From contig CAOJZU010000003.1 in NCBI GenBank assembly GCA_948466265.1, forward strand, positions 77,714 through 141,713: DNA of 64,000 nt, written 5' to 3'. A program made the position numbers and the translations under genes. This stretch comes from an uncultured Clostridium sp. Lineage in GTDB: Bacteria; Bacillota_A; Clostridia; TANB77; CAG-508. The stretch's first letter is position 1; each line of letters opens with the position of its first letter. Shown piece after piece: positions 40,809-49,647 of this stretch. Below the pieces are notes generated by a model. The model saw nothing but the letters and a program-made list of their open reading frames with translations. It was not told the origin of the DNA and did no database searches.

Positions 40809-40872
40809 GATTGCTATGTTATAGTATCTTGTAAATTTACTTAATCACTTTTCACTTCTCATTTGTGGGAGG

Positions 40873-40904
40873 AGGCAACTTCTATAGTTGCTTTCTCTTT
40901 TTTA
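40873..40904 (+). terminator. Terminator after the secreted protein gene
   Basis: GGCAACT and AGTTGCT pair around a short loop and are followed by TTCTCTTTTTT. It is 65 bases past the stop at 40808. Confidence 0.68.
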
Positions 40905-40944
40905 TTGAATAAGAAAAATCAAAGATTTTCACTATTCGCCAAAA

Positions 40945-41050
40945 AAAGAACTAGCCCATCTAGTTCTTTTTTCTTTATGTAAATAATGTTTCAGCATAGC
41001 CGGAACATTATTTACATTTAAAGGAGGTTCCCTACAATAGGAACCTCCTT
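40945..41050. repeat. Three stacked hairpins between convergent genes
   Basis: Three perfect stems in a row: AAAGAACTAG/CTAGTTCTTT (40945-40976, T-run after it, terminator-like), GTAAATAATGTT/AACATTATTTAC (40979-41015) and AAGGAGGTTCC/GGAACCTCCTT (41021-41050). The last one lies 24 bases past the stop of the minus-strand gene at 41075 and contains an anti-Shine-Dalgarno-like arm. They may end transcription from both sides. Confidence 0.65.
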
Positions 41051-41074
41051 ATTTAATCAGTAGCAGATTATTTT

Positions 41075-41263
41075 TTACCTTTTTGCATCTAATAGTGACC
41101 ATAAACGCTGATAATTCACCGTTAGATTTACATTTTCTTTAAGTAATTTTCCTTTTTCTTGTTCGAGCTTCTCGATTTCGTTAAGAGCTTTCTCATATTT
41201 TAATTGCAAAGCATCATACTTTCTTGCTTTTTCCTGTATCTCTCTTAAATGTTCATCTTTCAT
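41075..41263 (-). CDS. Small coiled-coil protein
   Basis: 62 aa. Heptad pattern throughout (YDALQLKYEKALNEIEKLEQ), no cysteines, no signal peptide. Higher GC than native genes; an AAGGAGG-like GAGGGTAAG precedes the ATG. Resembles short cytosolic coiled-coil proteins of transferred cassettes. Function unknown. Confidence 0.65.
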   Translation of the reverse strand: MKDEHLREIQEKARKYDALQLKYEKALNEIEKLEQEKGKLLKENVNLTVNYQRLWSLLDAKR

Positions 41264-41366
41264 GTCTTACCCTCCTTATGTTCTGCTACTGTTTATTACT
41301 GTTACCGTTTAGGTATAGCTATATTTTTATTATATCATTTTATTTACATAAAATCAATAAAACATT

Positions 41367-42387
41367 TCAAATATCAATATACAGAGAATTTCTTGGAAAA
41401 ACCAAACTAATCTCTGTTCCTTCATTTTCGCTAGAAGAAAGTTCTATTCCAATACCTAATTTATTGCATAGATTTTTACATAAATATAGTCCTATCCCTG
41501 TAGACTTTTTACCAGATAATCTTCCATTTGTACCTGTAAAGCCTTTTTCAAATACCTTTTTTGTTTCTTCCTTCTTTATTCCAATTCCATTATCTTTAAC
41601 ACATAAAATAGCTTTTTCTTTCCATTGTTTAGCATAAATTTCAAGCTCCAAAATTCCTTCTTGTTTTTTATACTTTATACTATTTTGAATAATTTGATTT
41701 AATATAAATACAATCCATTTTTTATCAGTATTAACTTCTATATCCAAATCATGAATATTAACTAATACTTTTTCATGTATCAAAATAGTTCTATTCTTCT
41801 TTATTGTTTCACTTACAATCTCATTTATATTAATCTTTTTTATGTAATAATCTTTATTAGCATTATTGCTTCTTGCATAAAATAAAGCCTGTTCAATATA
41901 GTTTTCTATCTTTTCTAGCTCCTCATCTATACTCTTTGTTACATCATTTTTGTTGTTTTCAATTATCATTTTACTTGTTGCAATTGGCAGTTTTACCTCA
42001 TGTATCCAAAGCTCTATATAATCTTTATAATCTTCTCCGCATATACTTATATTTATTTACATTTTCGATCATTGACTTATCTATTTCTTCTAATATCTCT
42101 TTTAAAATTTTACCCTCTGCAAAATCAGGAGTTTTAATAATTTCTGTTATCAAATATTTTTCATCTAATTGATTTAAAATATTTAATGTATTATTATAAA
42201 AATTACTTTTATTATAATATTCAATCATAATTCCTATTAAATATACTAATAAAATAGCTATGGGAATATATAGCTTTATAAAAAGCGTAAATTGATATGG
42301 AATTAAAAAAACTTCTATTGTTAAAATTCCAAATATAATTAAAAATGTCAAAAGAAATTTATCCTTAATAAAACTTCTAAAATTCAT
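41367..42387 (-). CDS. BceS-like histidine kinase (one CGGN site)
   Basis: Joined 339-aa kinase. Two helices (about 12-30, 37-54) with almost no outer loop, the intramembrane-sensing type that relies on a BceAB transporter. The CGGA at 42037 read as Gly links NKYKYM to GEDYKDYIELWIHEVKLPI, which holds the phospho-His. HATPase: NQIIQNSIKYKK (N box), DNGIGI (G1), TGIGLYLCKN (G2). Overlapping signals go to the regulator 3 bases upstream. Confidence 0.92.
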
Positions 42388-42390
42388 AAA

Positions 42391-43071
42391 TTAATTCTCC
42401 TCTTTTAATATATATCCTTGTCCACGTCTTGTCTCAATCAATTCTTTTAAACCTAATTCTTCAAGTTTTGTTCTAAGTCTCGTAATATTAACACTAAGAG
42501 TATTATCGTCAATAAAACTTTCACTTTCCCAAAGACAATCCATTATATCTTCCCTTGATACAATCTTTCCCCTATTTTGTGTCAAATACTTTAAAATCTT
42601 ATATTCATTTTTGGTTAATTCTATAATTTTACCATTCTTCTCTACTGTACTATTTGACATATTTAAAATAAAATCTTTTGCATTTATTATATCCTTTACA
42701 TCTAAATTATTATTTGTTCTTCTTAATACTGAAACTATTTTTGCAAGTAATATTTGTATGTTAAAAGGTTTAGTAATATAATAATCTGCTCCATAATTAA
42801 TAGAAATTAGTTCATCTATTTCACTATCTCTACTAGTTACTATTATAATTCCCATATTTGAACTTTTTCTTATTTCTTTACACACATATTCTCCATTCAC
42901 ATTTGGTAAATTTATATCTAACAAAACAAGGTCAGGATTAATTTTTAAAATATCATTTATAGTATTATCAAAATTCTTTAAAGTTTCTGATATAAATCCG
43001 TTATTATTTAAAAATACTTCTAACTCTTTCTTAAGTTTTTCATCATCTTCTACAATCAATATTTTTTGCAT
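42391..43071 (-). CDS. BceR-like OmpR-family response regulator
   Basis: 226 aa. Receiver with acidic pair EDD, phospho-Asp in LVLLDINLPN (about residue 52) and KPF; C-terminal winged helix (LTKNEYKILKYL, TRRGQGYIL). With the kinase it forms a BceRS-type system likely to control the transporter at 31.7-34.5 kb through TNACA-N4-TGTAA sites. A TATAAT is present near 43095. Confidence 0.92.
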   Translation of the reverse strand: MQKILIVEDDEKLKKELEVFLNNNGFISETLKNFDNTINDILKINPDLVLLDINLPNVNGEYVCKEIRKSSNMGIIIVTSRDSEIDELISINYGADYYITKPFNIQILLAKIVSVLRRTNNNLDVKDIINAKDFILNMSNSTVEKNGKIIELTKNEYKILKYLTQNRGKIVSREDIMDCLWESESFIDDNTLSVNITRLRTKLEELGLKELIETRRGQGYILKEEN

Positions 43072-43120
43072 TTAACACACTCCTTATAAAAACTATTATA
43101 ACATATATTATCAAAAAAGT

Positions 43121-43142
43121 AGCCTTACATTTCTGTAAGGCT
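43121..43142 (-). promoter_or_regulatory. BceR-type palindrome / possible terminator upstream of the regulator
   Basis: AGCCTTACA-TTTC-TGTAAGGCT contains TTACA-N4-TGTAA (43125-43138). It lies 50 bases upstream of the regulator start, as an autoregulation site would. On the minus strand the stem is followed by ACTTTTTT, so it could instead, or also, end transcription of the gene at 43183. Confidence 0.55.
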
Positions 43143-43182
43143 ATTCTTTATTAGTTTATTATATATTTCTCCGATTTAGTTG

Positions 43183-43392
43183 TTAATTTCCGTGAGCATC
43201 TATCTGATTTCTTACATATTCGATATGAATCAGATCTGCCCCAAACTGCTTAAGAAATGGATCTTCAAATTCAATGATATTTAGCTTTTTCATCTCATCT
43301 TCAAGATCTTGCCACTCCTGCCTTGTATGTCTGCCTTGGACATGCAGTCCTGTAGACTGTTCATCTGACAAAACACCATCTTTTCCACTCAT
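43183..43392 (-). CDS. Small hypothetical protein behind a start-stop codon pair
   Basis: 69 aa, acidic, soluble (QGRHTRQEWQDLEDEMKK, ADLIHIEYVRNQIDAHGN). Foreign composition. The best ribosome-binding site (AAGGAGGAAACGAAG) precedes an ATG that is followed at once by TAA (43407-43402); five codons later, in the same frame, is the ATG at 43392. Either codon 2 mutated from CAA to TAA or translation starts at the second ATG. Function unknown. Confidence 0.5.
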   Translation of the reverse strand: MSGKDGVLSDEQSTGLHVQGRHTRQEWQDLEDEMKKLNIIEFEDPFLKQFGADLIHIEYVRNQIDAHGN

Positions 43393-43401
43393 GTAAACAA
43401 C

Positions 43402-43451
43402 TTACATCTTCGTTTCCTCCTTAAATTTTCTTGGAGGTTTTACCCTCCAAG
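43402..43451 (-). promoter_or_regulatory. Leader hairpin, RBS and ATG-TAA pair
   Basis: CTTGGAGG and CCTCCAAG (43430-43451) form an 8-bp hairpin; then AAGGAGG and ATG-TAA. One stem arm contains a Shine-Dalgarno-like GGAGG, the other its complement. The unit could limit translation of the small gene at 43183. Confidence 0.4.
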
Positions 43452-43554
43452 TTACTAGTTTATAGTTTCTTTTTGGGTAAATATAAGCCATATTTATATT
43501 ATATAGTATTTGCATAATATGGTCAAGATTTATTTTTTATTACTAATTTGCTTA

Positions 43555-44199
43555 CTAAACTATTTCTTTTTTGTTTGCAAAAATTTTATCCATATAGCTA
43601 TCTGGATAATGCTTATCTAAAAATTCGTCCAATATACCACTTGCAGGGATATTCTTTCTTCTTTCAAGCTGTCTATTTGCAGCTACACAAGAAATAGATA
43701 TATCAAAAATCATAAAACATACAAACAATATAGTTATAGTCTTTAGCTTATTTTGGTTTACTTTATTCTTTAATTTCTCTAAGAATGGGTCTAAATATAC
43801 AATATATATTACTCCTGCAATTCCCCAATAAGTACAATGTAAAAGGCTAGTTCTTCCATTTAAATTAAACAGCAGTTCTGAATAGTCCCATGATATTGTT
43901 CCAAAAATTTTCTCTTGTAATAGCGAGCACATATATTCTACTATTCCACCTAATACAGCAGTAACTAAAAAAACTTTAAACTTACTCTTAACATTTATAT
44001 GATTTAGAATCAAATAATATATAACTGCTCCTACTCCATATACAGGTGTAAATGGTCCATATATTATTCCTTTTCTTGATTCAAAATATCCATTTTGGAA
44101 TAATGCAACAATCATCTCAAAAATATATCCTATTATACTTCCAATAATAAATATCCAAAATACCATTATTAATTCTTTTATTATCTTTTCTTTCTTCAT
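43555..44199 (-). CDS. Membrane protein of the CmpB type (putative ABC transporter type IV, PF06541)
   Basis: 214 aa with about five helices. IGYIFEMIVALFQNGYFESRKGIIYGPFTPVYGVGA, EYMCSLLQEKIFGTISWDYSELLFNLNGR and the CTYWGIAGVIY part are the family signature. Function of the family is not settled. A paralogue is encoded at 54376. Confidence 0.86.
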   Translation of the reverse strand: MKKEKIIKELIMVFWIFIIGSIIGYIFEMIVALFQNGYFESRKGIIYGPFTPVYGVGAVIYYLILNHINVKSKFKVFLVTAVLGGIVEYMCSLLQEKIFGTISWDYSELLFNLNGRTSLLHCTYWGIAGVIYIVYLDPFLEKLKNKVNQNKLKTITILFVCFMIFDISISCVAANRQLERRKNIPASGILDEFLDKHYPDSYMDKIFANKKEIV

Positions 44200-44278
44200 A
44201 CCATTACTCCATTTTTAATACTATATTACATTATATTAATTATCTCTTATCTTTGGTATTTATTTTTATTACATAATA

Positions 44279-44956
44279 TTACATTTTCGTAAGATCCTTA
44301 ATTACTTCTCCTGCAATAATTAAGCCTGCAGTAGATGGTACAAACGATATACTACCTGGTATTTTTTCTGTTTTAATCGGTTCTTCTTTTGAATAAAGAA
44401 CTTTCAGACTACTTATCTCTCTTTCTCTTAATTCTTTTCTCATCACTTTTGCAAGTGGACATACAGAGGTTTTATAAATATCTGTTACTTCAAACTTCGT
44501 TGGATCTAATTTATTTCCTGTCCCCATACTTGAAATAATAGGTTTATTTAGTCTTTTTGCTCTAACTACAAGTTCTATTTTTGCTGTAACTGTATCTACT
44601 GTATCAACAATATAATCTACTGTTTCGTCTAGTATGCCACCACTATTAGGCAAAAAAAATTCCTTATATATTTCCACATTAGCATTTGGATTTATTTCTA
44701 ATATTCTTTCTTTAGCAACATCTACTTTGTACTTTCCTACTGTTTTATGAGTTGCAATTATCTGTCTATTTAAGTTTGTAAGATCTACTATGTCATTATC
44801 AACTAATATAAAATTTTGAACTCCAGCTCTTACTAATCCTTCAACCACAAAAGAACCTACTCCACCAATTCCAAATATAGCAACCTTTACCTTGTTTAAT
44901 TTATCTACTCCATCTTTTCCAATTAAAACTTCCGTTCTTGCAAATTGATTTGGCAT
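44279..44956 (-). CDS. tcdA: tRNA threonylcarbamoyladenosine dehydratase (TcdA)
   Basis: 225 aa, E1-like fold. ATP loop AIFGIGGVGSFVVEGLVRAG, LVDNDIVDLTNLNRQI, and the C-terminal VCPLAKVMRKELREREI fit TcdA, which cyclises t6A37 to ct6A37 in tRNAs that read ANN codons. No ThiS-type partner nearby. Single gene. Confidence 0.9.
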   Translation of the reverse strand: MPNQFARTEVLIGKDGVDKLNKVKVAIFGIGGVGSFVVEGLVRAGVQNFILVDNDIVDLTNLNRQIIATHKTVGKYKVDVAKERILEINPNANVEIYKEFFLPNSGGILDETVDYIVDTVDTVTAKIELVVRAKRLNKPIISSMGTGNKLDPTKFEVTDIYKTSVCPLAKVMRKELREREISSLKVLYSKEEPIKTEKIPGSISFVPSTAGLIIAGEVIKDLTKM

Positions 44957-45089
44957 TTTTTCCTGTACCCTTCTAAATAATTTTTTACTTTTTTATCTTA
45001 AGTATATTATAAAATAATATACTTAAAAATACAATTAAATAAACATTATTTTTTTCTTAATGTAGCTTTATTATCATTCAAATTTCAAG

Positions 45090-45118
45090 AAAAAGGCAGT
45101 ATCTAACCCGCCTTTTTT
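45090..45118 (-). terminator. Terminator after the 45124 gene
   Basis: AAAAAGGC and GCCTTTTT form an 8-bp stem around a 13-base loop, with a T-run on both strands. It starts 6 bases past the corrected stop at 45124. Confidence 0.78.
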
Positions 45119-45123
45119 CCTTT

Positions 45124-45574
45124 CTATTTATTAAAAATTCCGTTTAAACCAATTTTTTATTTTCATAAAAACTGATTCTTTATACTCTACCATAGTTACT
45201 AAGTTTTCTTTTTCTTTTATTTTTGTAGTTTTATATTTAAATAAATTGTCTGTATTATATTTTTCATTCTTTCTCTTTTCTTCTTGCAACAACTCCTTTT
45301 TTTCCATTTCGATTATTTGCTTTTTCTCTTCACTAGAAGATAGAAAATCTCTATATACAATTGACAACAAAATTTTAGTTTCTTCTAACATTTTTTGATT
45401 TTGAAAATCATCTATGTGCAAAACTATGTATTCATAGCTATTATCCATATTTTCTTCGATAAAGCTTATAAATGAGTTCGGAATTTTGCTATATTCATTT
45501 TTAGGAAAACACTTAACTATTTCACTAAGTTCTTTAAATGCTTTACTATAGATATTGTATTTTTCTTTTACCAT
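45124..45574 (-). CDS. Hypothetical cytosolic protein partner of the HD protein (one CGGN site)
   Basis: 149 aa by the CGGN rule. The CGGA at 45140 comes near the end: read as Arg the protein ends KRNF; read as Gly it ends KNWFKGIFNK with TAG at 45124. Both are possible, but 451 = 3 x 150 + 1 and the glycine end resembles short amphipathic tails (WFKGIFN). Charged, no signal peptide. Starts 3 bases past the HD protein stop, so it is co-expressed with it. Function unknown. Confidence 0.7.
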
Positions 45575-45577
45575 GTA

Positions 45578-48499
45578 TTACCCCTTATCCATTGAATTTT
45601 CTTCAAAAATTTCTTTAGCTCCTATTTGAATCTCTTTTAAATCATTAATAGTTGTTTGCTTTTGATTTGCTGTTATTCTATACGTCACTTGTTTAACTGA
45701 AGACATTTGAATTTTTTGTCGACTAAATTCATTAATTTCACCTTCAAGTATTTCTATAGTTTTATCTAAGTCTCCTGCCTTTTCTTCTTTAAATTTAAAA
45801 TTGCATTCTTCTGAAAATCTTAACATTGAAATGCTTTTAGCCGTATCACTTTTTAAATATCTAGTATCTAAGCTCCATCTTTTTTCATTTCTTTTTCCAA
45901 ATCTTGCTCTATCTAGTGCGTCTGCATCTTTTAAAAGTTCGCTTATTTTGACTAAAGACTCAAATCTTTCATAATCAATACCATATTTACAAGATAAATC
46001 ATATAGTTTTTCTCTATCTGTAACACCTTCTTCCTTTTCTTTATGTTCATGATACTCAATTGCTGCTTGGATTATAGAACTATTTTCTAGTGTTATACCA
46101 AATGGATTATTTGGATTATCTTCAAAATATCTCTGTACCTGTTTAGCACTTTCTATAGCATGATTATCATCTTCTCCCTCTTTACCATTTCTTCCAGAAT
46201 CATGAAAAGCCGCTGCTATCAAAAGTATTTTTGCATCTTCATGACTTAAATTTTCATTTCTTGCTAAAATACCTGAAAACATTATAACCTTCTGAATATG
46301 GGTTAAAGAGTGATGTTCATTCATATTATAATATGGAGTTTTAGATATATTTCTTATAGTATCATAAATCTCTTGTTTTTCATCATTTGACAAATCAAAT
46401 AAATTTCTTTCATGTTCTACTAAAAAATCTTCGTATGGCTTTAAATGTTCTCTAGTAATATCAATATCTAATTGTTTTTGTGCATCATCTCTATCATAAC
46501 TAAAAGCATAATATTTATCTATTTCATCTTTATAAATTTTGCTCACAGTTTGGACCAAACTTTCATATTGTTCTGTATGTGTTTCCATTAATTGACTTAA
46601 CCTTGCATTTATTATTCCAACTAATTCTATATGTTCACTTTCTGTAAAATATTTTTCTCTTAATCCTTTTGAAGTTAAAATTCCTTCTCTATTATTATTA
46701 AACTTTACTATTAATTCTTTTATAATACTTTCGTCATTTTCACCTTGAAGACGTTCTTTATTTCCAAGAAGTCTCTCCTTCAATTCTTGTATCTTATCTT
46801 CTTCTCTTTGCGCACATTTTTCTCTTGGTATCACTAAAATTGGCCAATCTGTTTGACTAGCAGCAAATTTTGCTGTTTTAAATTGCGGTTCTTGTTCTAT
46901 ATCAACGTCATTAGTATCTTGTATATAAACAATATATTCTGAAGACTTCCTTTCATAAAGTCTTGTTTCACTATTATAAACACTTCTTGTGGTATCTGTT
47001 TCATTGTTTACTCCTCTTGAATTATTTATTTGTTCTTGAGGTATTCTTAAAATAACTCCATTTCCATAATCACTTTTAACTCCTAAATTTGATAGCGCAA
47101 TATTGGCTTTTTTTGATTTTATATTTGTAGTAGAAGCCATGCGGAGTTCTCCATCTTTGCATGATGTTGATGCTATAAAACAAGAAGTATCTTCTTTACC
47201 ATAATTTACTGGTCTTATATAGTCTTGCGAAATTGTACATTGGCATAGTCCCTTTATTCCTACCTGTGTAGCATTCCAAAAATTTTTCTTATGCTCAGGT
47301 GATACATTTTGTTCTCCTCTTATTAAAATCATAAAGTCTCCAGAGGCCTCATATACTGGAATGCTTTTTCCATCATAATCGACGTTTTCTTTTTTAGTTG
47401 CTTGCACACCTAATGCTCTATCATATTGTCTTGCATATAAATCTAAAAAATCTTTTTCAAGATCAACTTTATAAAAAACTGATATATCTTTACTTATTTC
47501 TAGTAATTCTTCTTTATTAGCATAATAGTAATTTTCATAATATTCTTTTTCTTCTTCATAGCTTTCAAATTTTTTTGAAGTAGTAAGCTCTTTTATTATT
47601 TGAAGTTTTCTATGTATTTTTCTATCCTCAGCAGTTTGTATATCTAACTTATCAGTGTCTATACCATATTTTTTCATTATCTCTTTTGCTTCATCGTATG
47701 AAATTCCAAATGTTGCATTTAATATGCTATTAGGTTCAATTTCAATCTCAAAAGTTTCCCCATACTCTTCATCTTCAAAATAACCTTGCTCTATTGAAGA
47801 AAAACATTTTTCTCTGAAATTAATTTCTTCATTTATTAGACTTTTTCCATCAGAGCCAAATTCTTTTATTATACGCTTTTTTTCTCCATCTTTTAGATTT
47901 ATAAGATATTGTAATTTTGCTTGCCAGCTTTGAAAATCCTTTCCTATGCTTATTAATATTTCCCTTGAATTGGGAATTGTTAGTATTGACTTTAATCCTC
48001 GTTCTGTGTCTTCAACTGATACTATTTCTAATAATTGTTCAAATGAAAATGCCTCTTTAATATCTGGATTTTCAAACAATGAAGAATTCATTTGCTCCAA
48101 TAAAGCAACATTACTATGAACTATAATTCCCTTATCGTCTACCAACATTGTAGGTTGTCTAGAGCCATTTAATACTTCTGTTAATCTTTTTTTATCAATC
48201 CCTTGTATATATTCTCCGAATTTATTTTCAAGTATATCTTCAAGTATATCTATATTTTCAGGCTTATCAGCCACATTACTTGTAAGTTTACACCACATCT
48301 CAATTTGTAACTTTGGACAAATTTTAGCAATTTCAAATATATGCCTTAGTTCATCATAAGTAAAATCTTCCAATTTACTTGCTCGATATGAATAACTATA
48401 ACTATCTAATAATTTAACAGTATCTTCTAGCTTTTCCTTTTCCTCATCTGAAATTTTAGAATACTCTTTAGAATCTTTTATGCCATAATAGTATAACAA
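45578..48499 (-). CDS. Large HD-domain protein
   Basis: 973 aa. The C-terminal part (about 720-880) is an HD domain: HHSLTHIQKV, AAAFHDSGRN, YHEHKEKEE and KDADALDRARFG are its metal-binding and catalytic residues. The first 700 residues match no domain I can name; they are acidic and helical, with ADP-ribosyltransferase-like or toxin-like motifs not seen. HD proteins hydrolyse phosphate esters (nucleotides, cyclic dinucleotides). No CGGN site in nearly 3 kb. Confidence 0.78.
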   Translation of the reverse strand: MLYYYGIKDSKEYSKISDEEKEKLEDTVKLLDSYSYSYRASKLEDFTYDELRHIFEIAKICPKLQIEMWCKLTSNVADKPENIDILEDILENKFGEYIQGIDKKRLTEVLNGSRQPTMLVDDKGIIVHSNVALLEQMNSSLFENPDIKEAFSFEQLLEIVSVEDTERGLKSILTIPNSREILISIGKDFQSWQAKLQYLINLKDGEKKRIIKEFGSDGKSLINEEINFREKCFSSIEQGYFEDEEYGETFEIEIEPNSILNATFGISYDEAKEIMKKYGIDTDKLDIQTAEDRKIHRKLQIIKELTTSKKFESYEEEKEYYENYYYANKEELLEISKDISVFYKVDLEKDFLDLYARQYDRALGVQATKKENVDYDGKSIPVYEASGDFMILIRGEQNVSPEHKKNFWNATQVGIKGLCQCTISQDYIRPVNYGKEDTSCFIASTSCKDGELRMASTTNIKSKKANIALSNLGVKSDYGNGVILRIPQEQINNSRGVNNETDTTRSVYNSETRLYERKSSEYIVYIQDTNDVDIEQEPQFKTAKFAASQTDWPILVIPREKCAQREEDKIQELKERLLGNKERLQGENDESIIKELIVKFNNNREGILTSKGLREKYFTESEHIELVGIINARLSQLMETHTEQYESLVQTVSKIYKDEIDKYYAFSYDRDDAQKQLDIDITREHLKPYEDFLVEHERNLFDLSNDEKQEIYDTIRNISKTPYYNMNEHHSLTHIQKVIMFSGILARNENLSHEDAKILLIAAAFHDSGRNGKEGEDDNHAIESAKQVQRYFEDNPNNPFGITLENSSIIQAAIEYHEHKEKEEGVTDREKLYDLSCKYGIDYERFESLVKISELLKDADALDRARFGKRNEKRWSLDTRYLKSDTAKSISMLRFSEECNFKFKEEKAGDLDKTIEILEGEINEFSRQKIQMSSVKQVTYRITANQKQTTINDLKEIQIGAKEIFEENSMDKG

Positions 48500-48589
48500 T
48501 TTCCCTATTTCCTTTGTATAATTTTATATTTATTTTATCATAACATAATATTTAAAACAATAATTTAAAACTAATTTTAATACTAAATA

Positions 48590-48617
48590 TTGACAAATTT
48601 TTTTAATTTTATATAAT
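48590..48617 (+). promoter_or_regulatory. Strong sigma-A promoter of the rubrerythrin gene
   Basis: TTGACA (48590-48595), 16-base spacer, TATAAT (48612-48617): full consensus. Followed by AAAGGAGG before the start at 48647. High constitutive expression is expected. Confidence 0.85.
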
Positions 48618-48646
48618 AAATATGAATTATTAAAGGAGGTAAAAAT

Positions 48647-49198
48647 ATGAAAGCATATGTATGTAAAGTATGTGGTTATATCCACTTTGGAGAAGAAGCT
48701 CCAGAAAAATGTCCACAATGTGGAGCAGGAAAAGATAAATTTGAAGAAAAGAAAGAATCAGGTTCAAGCGAGTACGCTGATGAACACAAAATAGGTGTAG
48801 CCAAAGGGTTAGACGAAGAAGTTGTAAAAGGACTAAAAGATAACTTCATGGGAGAATGTACAGAAGTTGGAATGTACTTAGCAATGGGCCGTCAAGCAGA
48901 TAGAGAAGGTTATCCAGAAATAGCAGAAGCATTTAAAAGATATGCATTTGAAGAAGCAGAACATGCTGCTAAATTTGCAGAATTACTTGGAGAAGTAGTA
49001 TATCCTGATACTAAAAAAAATGTTACTTTAAGAGCAGAAGCAGAATGTGGAGCTTGCATGGGCAAAAAAGAACTTGCAACTAGAGCAAAAGAATTAGGTT
49101 ATGACGCAATACATGATACAGTTCATGAAATGTGCAAAGACGAAGCAAGACATGGAAAAGGATTTGAAGGATTATTAAAGAGATATTTTAGTGCATAA
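48647..49198 (+). CDS. Reverse rubrerythrin (rubredoxin domain first)
   Basis: 183 aa. N-terminal rubredoxin-like domain with CKVCGY and CPQCG, then a ferritin-like diiron domain: [43 protein letters not shown] hold the Glu/His ligands. Reduces H2O2 and protects anaerobes from oxygen. The order (rubredoxin first) marks the reverse type of Clostridium. Divergent from the HD gene; own consensus promoter and terminator. Confidence 0.93.
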   Translation: MKAYVCKVCGYIHFGEEAPEKCPQCGAGKDKFEEKKESGSSEYADEHKIGVAKGLDEEVVKGLKDNFMGECTEVGMYLAMGRQADREGYPEIAEAFKRYAFEEAEHAAKFAELLGEVVYPDTKKNVTLRAEAECGACMGKKELATRAKELGYDAIHDTVHEMCKDEARHGKGFEGLLKRYFSA

Positions 49199-49207
49199 GA
49201 TTGTATG

Positions 49208-49237
49208 AAAAATGGACGATTTAAATCGTCCATTTTT
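49208..49237 (+). terminator. Rubrerythrin terminator
   Basis: AAAAATGGACGATTT and AAATCGTCCATTTTT form a 15-bp perfect palindrome; works from either strand, 9 bases past the stop. Confidence 0.85.
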
Positions 49238-49250
49238 CATCTTAGTCTAT

Positions 49251-49571
49251 CTACATTAGGTTCAAAAAATGTCCTAAAACACCTATAATACTTCCTAAAA
49301 CAATAGACATTATTGTTATTGCTACTGGACTTTTTTTATCTTCTTTAGCAGCTAAAATAATAACTGGAATTGCCATTAGAAGAGCAACAACTCCACCTTT
49401 TAACCACCATAAATCGCCAAACCAATTTATATCAAAGATAATAAAAGGAACTATTACATAATATACAAATGCTGATATGCAAGAATATTTATCAAGTTTC
49501 ATTTTAATCATAGGTAATACATCTATCACTCCTGCAACTATTCCAATCAATAATGTTAATAAGAAATTCAT
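49251..49571 (-). CDS. Small membrane protein, four helices
   Basis: 106 aa. Helices at about 3-22, 28-48, 53-72 and 84-104; loops are short. No family known to me with certainty. Convergent with the rubrerythrin gene; the shared terminator sits between. Own GGAGG site before the ATG. Confidence 0.68.
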   Translation of the reverse strand: MNFLLTLLIGIVAGVIDVLPMIKMKLDKYSCISAFVYYVIVPFIIFDINWFGDLWWLKGGVVALLMAIPVIILAAKEDKKSPVAITIMSIVLGSIIGVLGHFLNLM

Positions 49572-49647
49572 TTATCCCACCTCCTTTTTATATGGTTTAT
49601 TTCATAATTTATAAGTAATTTTCATTACATTTATCACATTACCTTTT

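Noticed and set aside
43121..43142. Palindrome as plain terminator only
   Set aside because: It has a T-rich tail and could end the 43183 transcript, but it also matches the BceR site exactly and lies at the regulator promoter; both roles are kept open.
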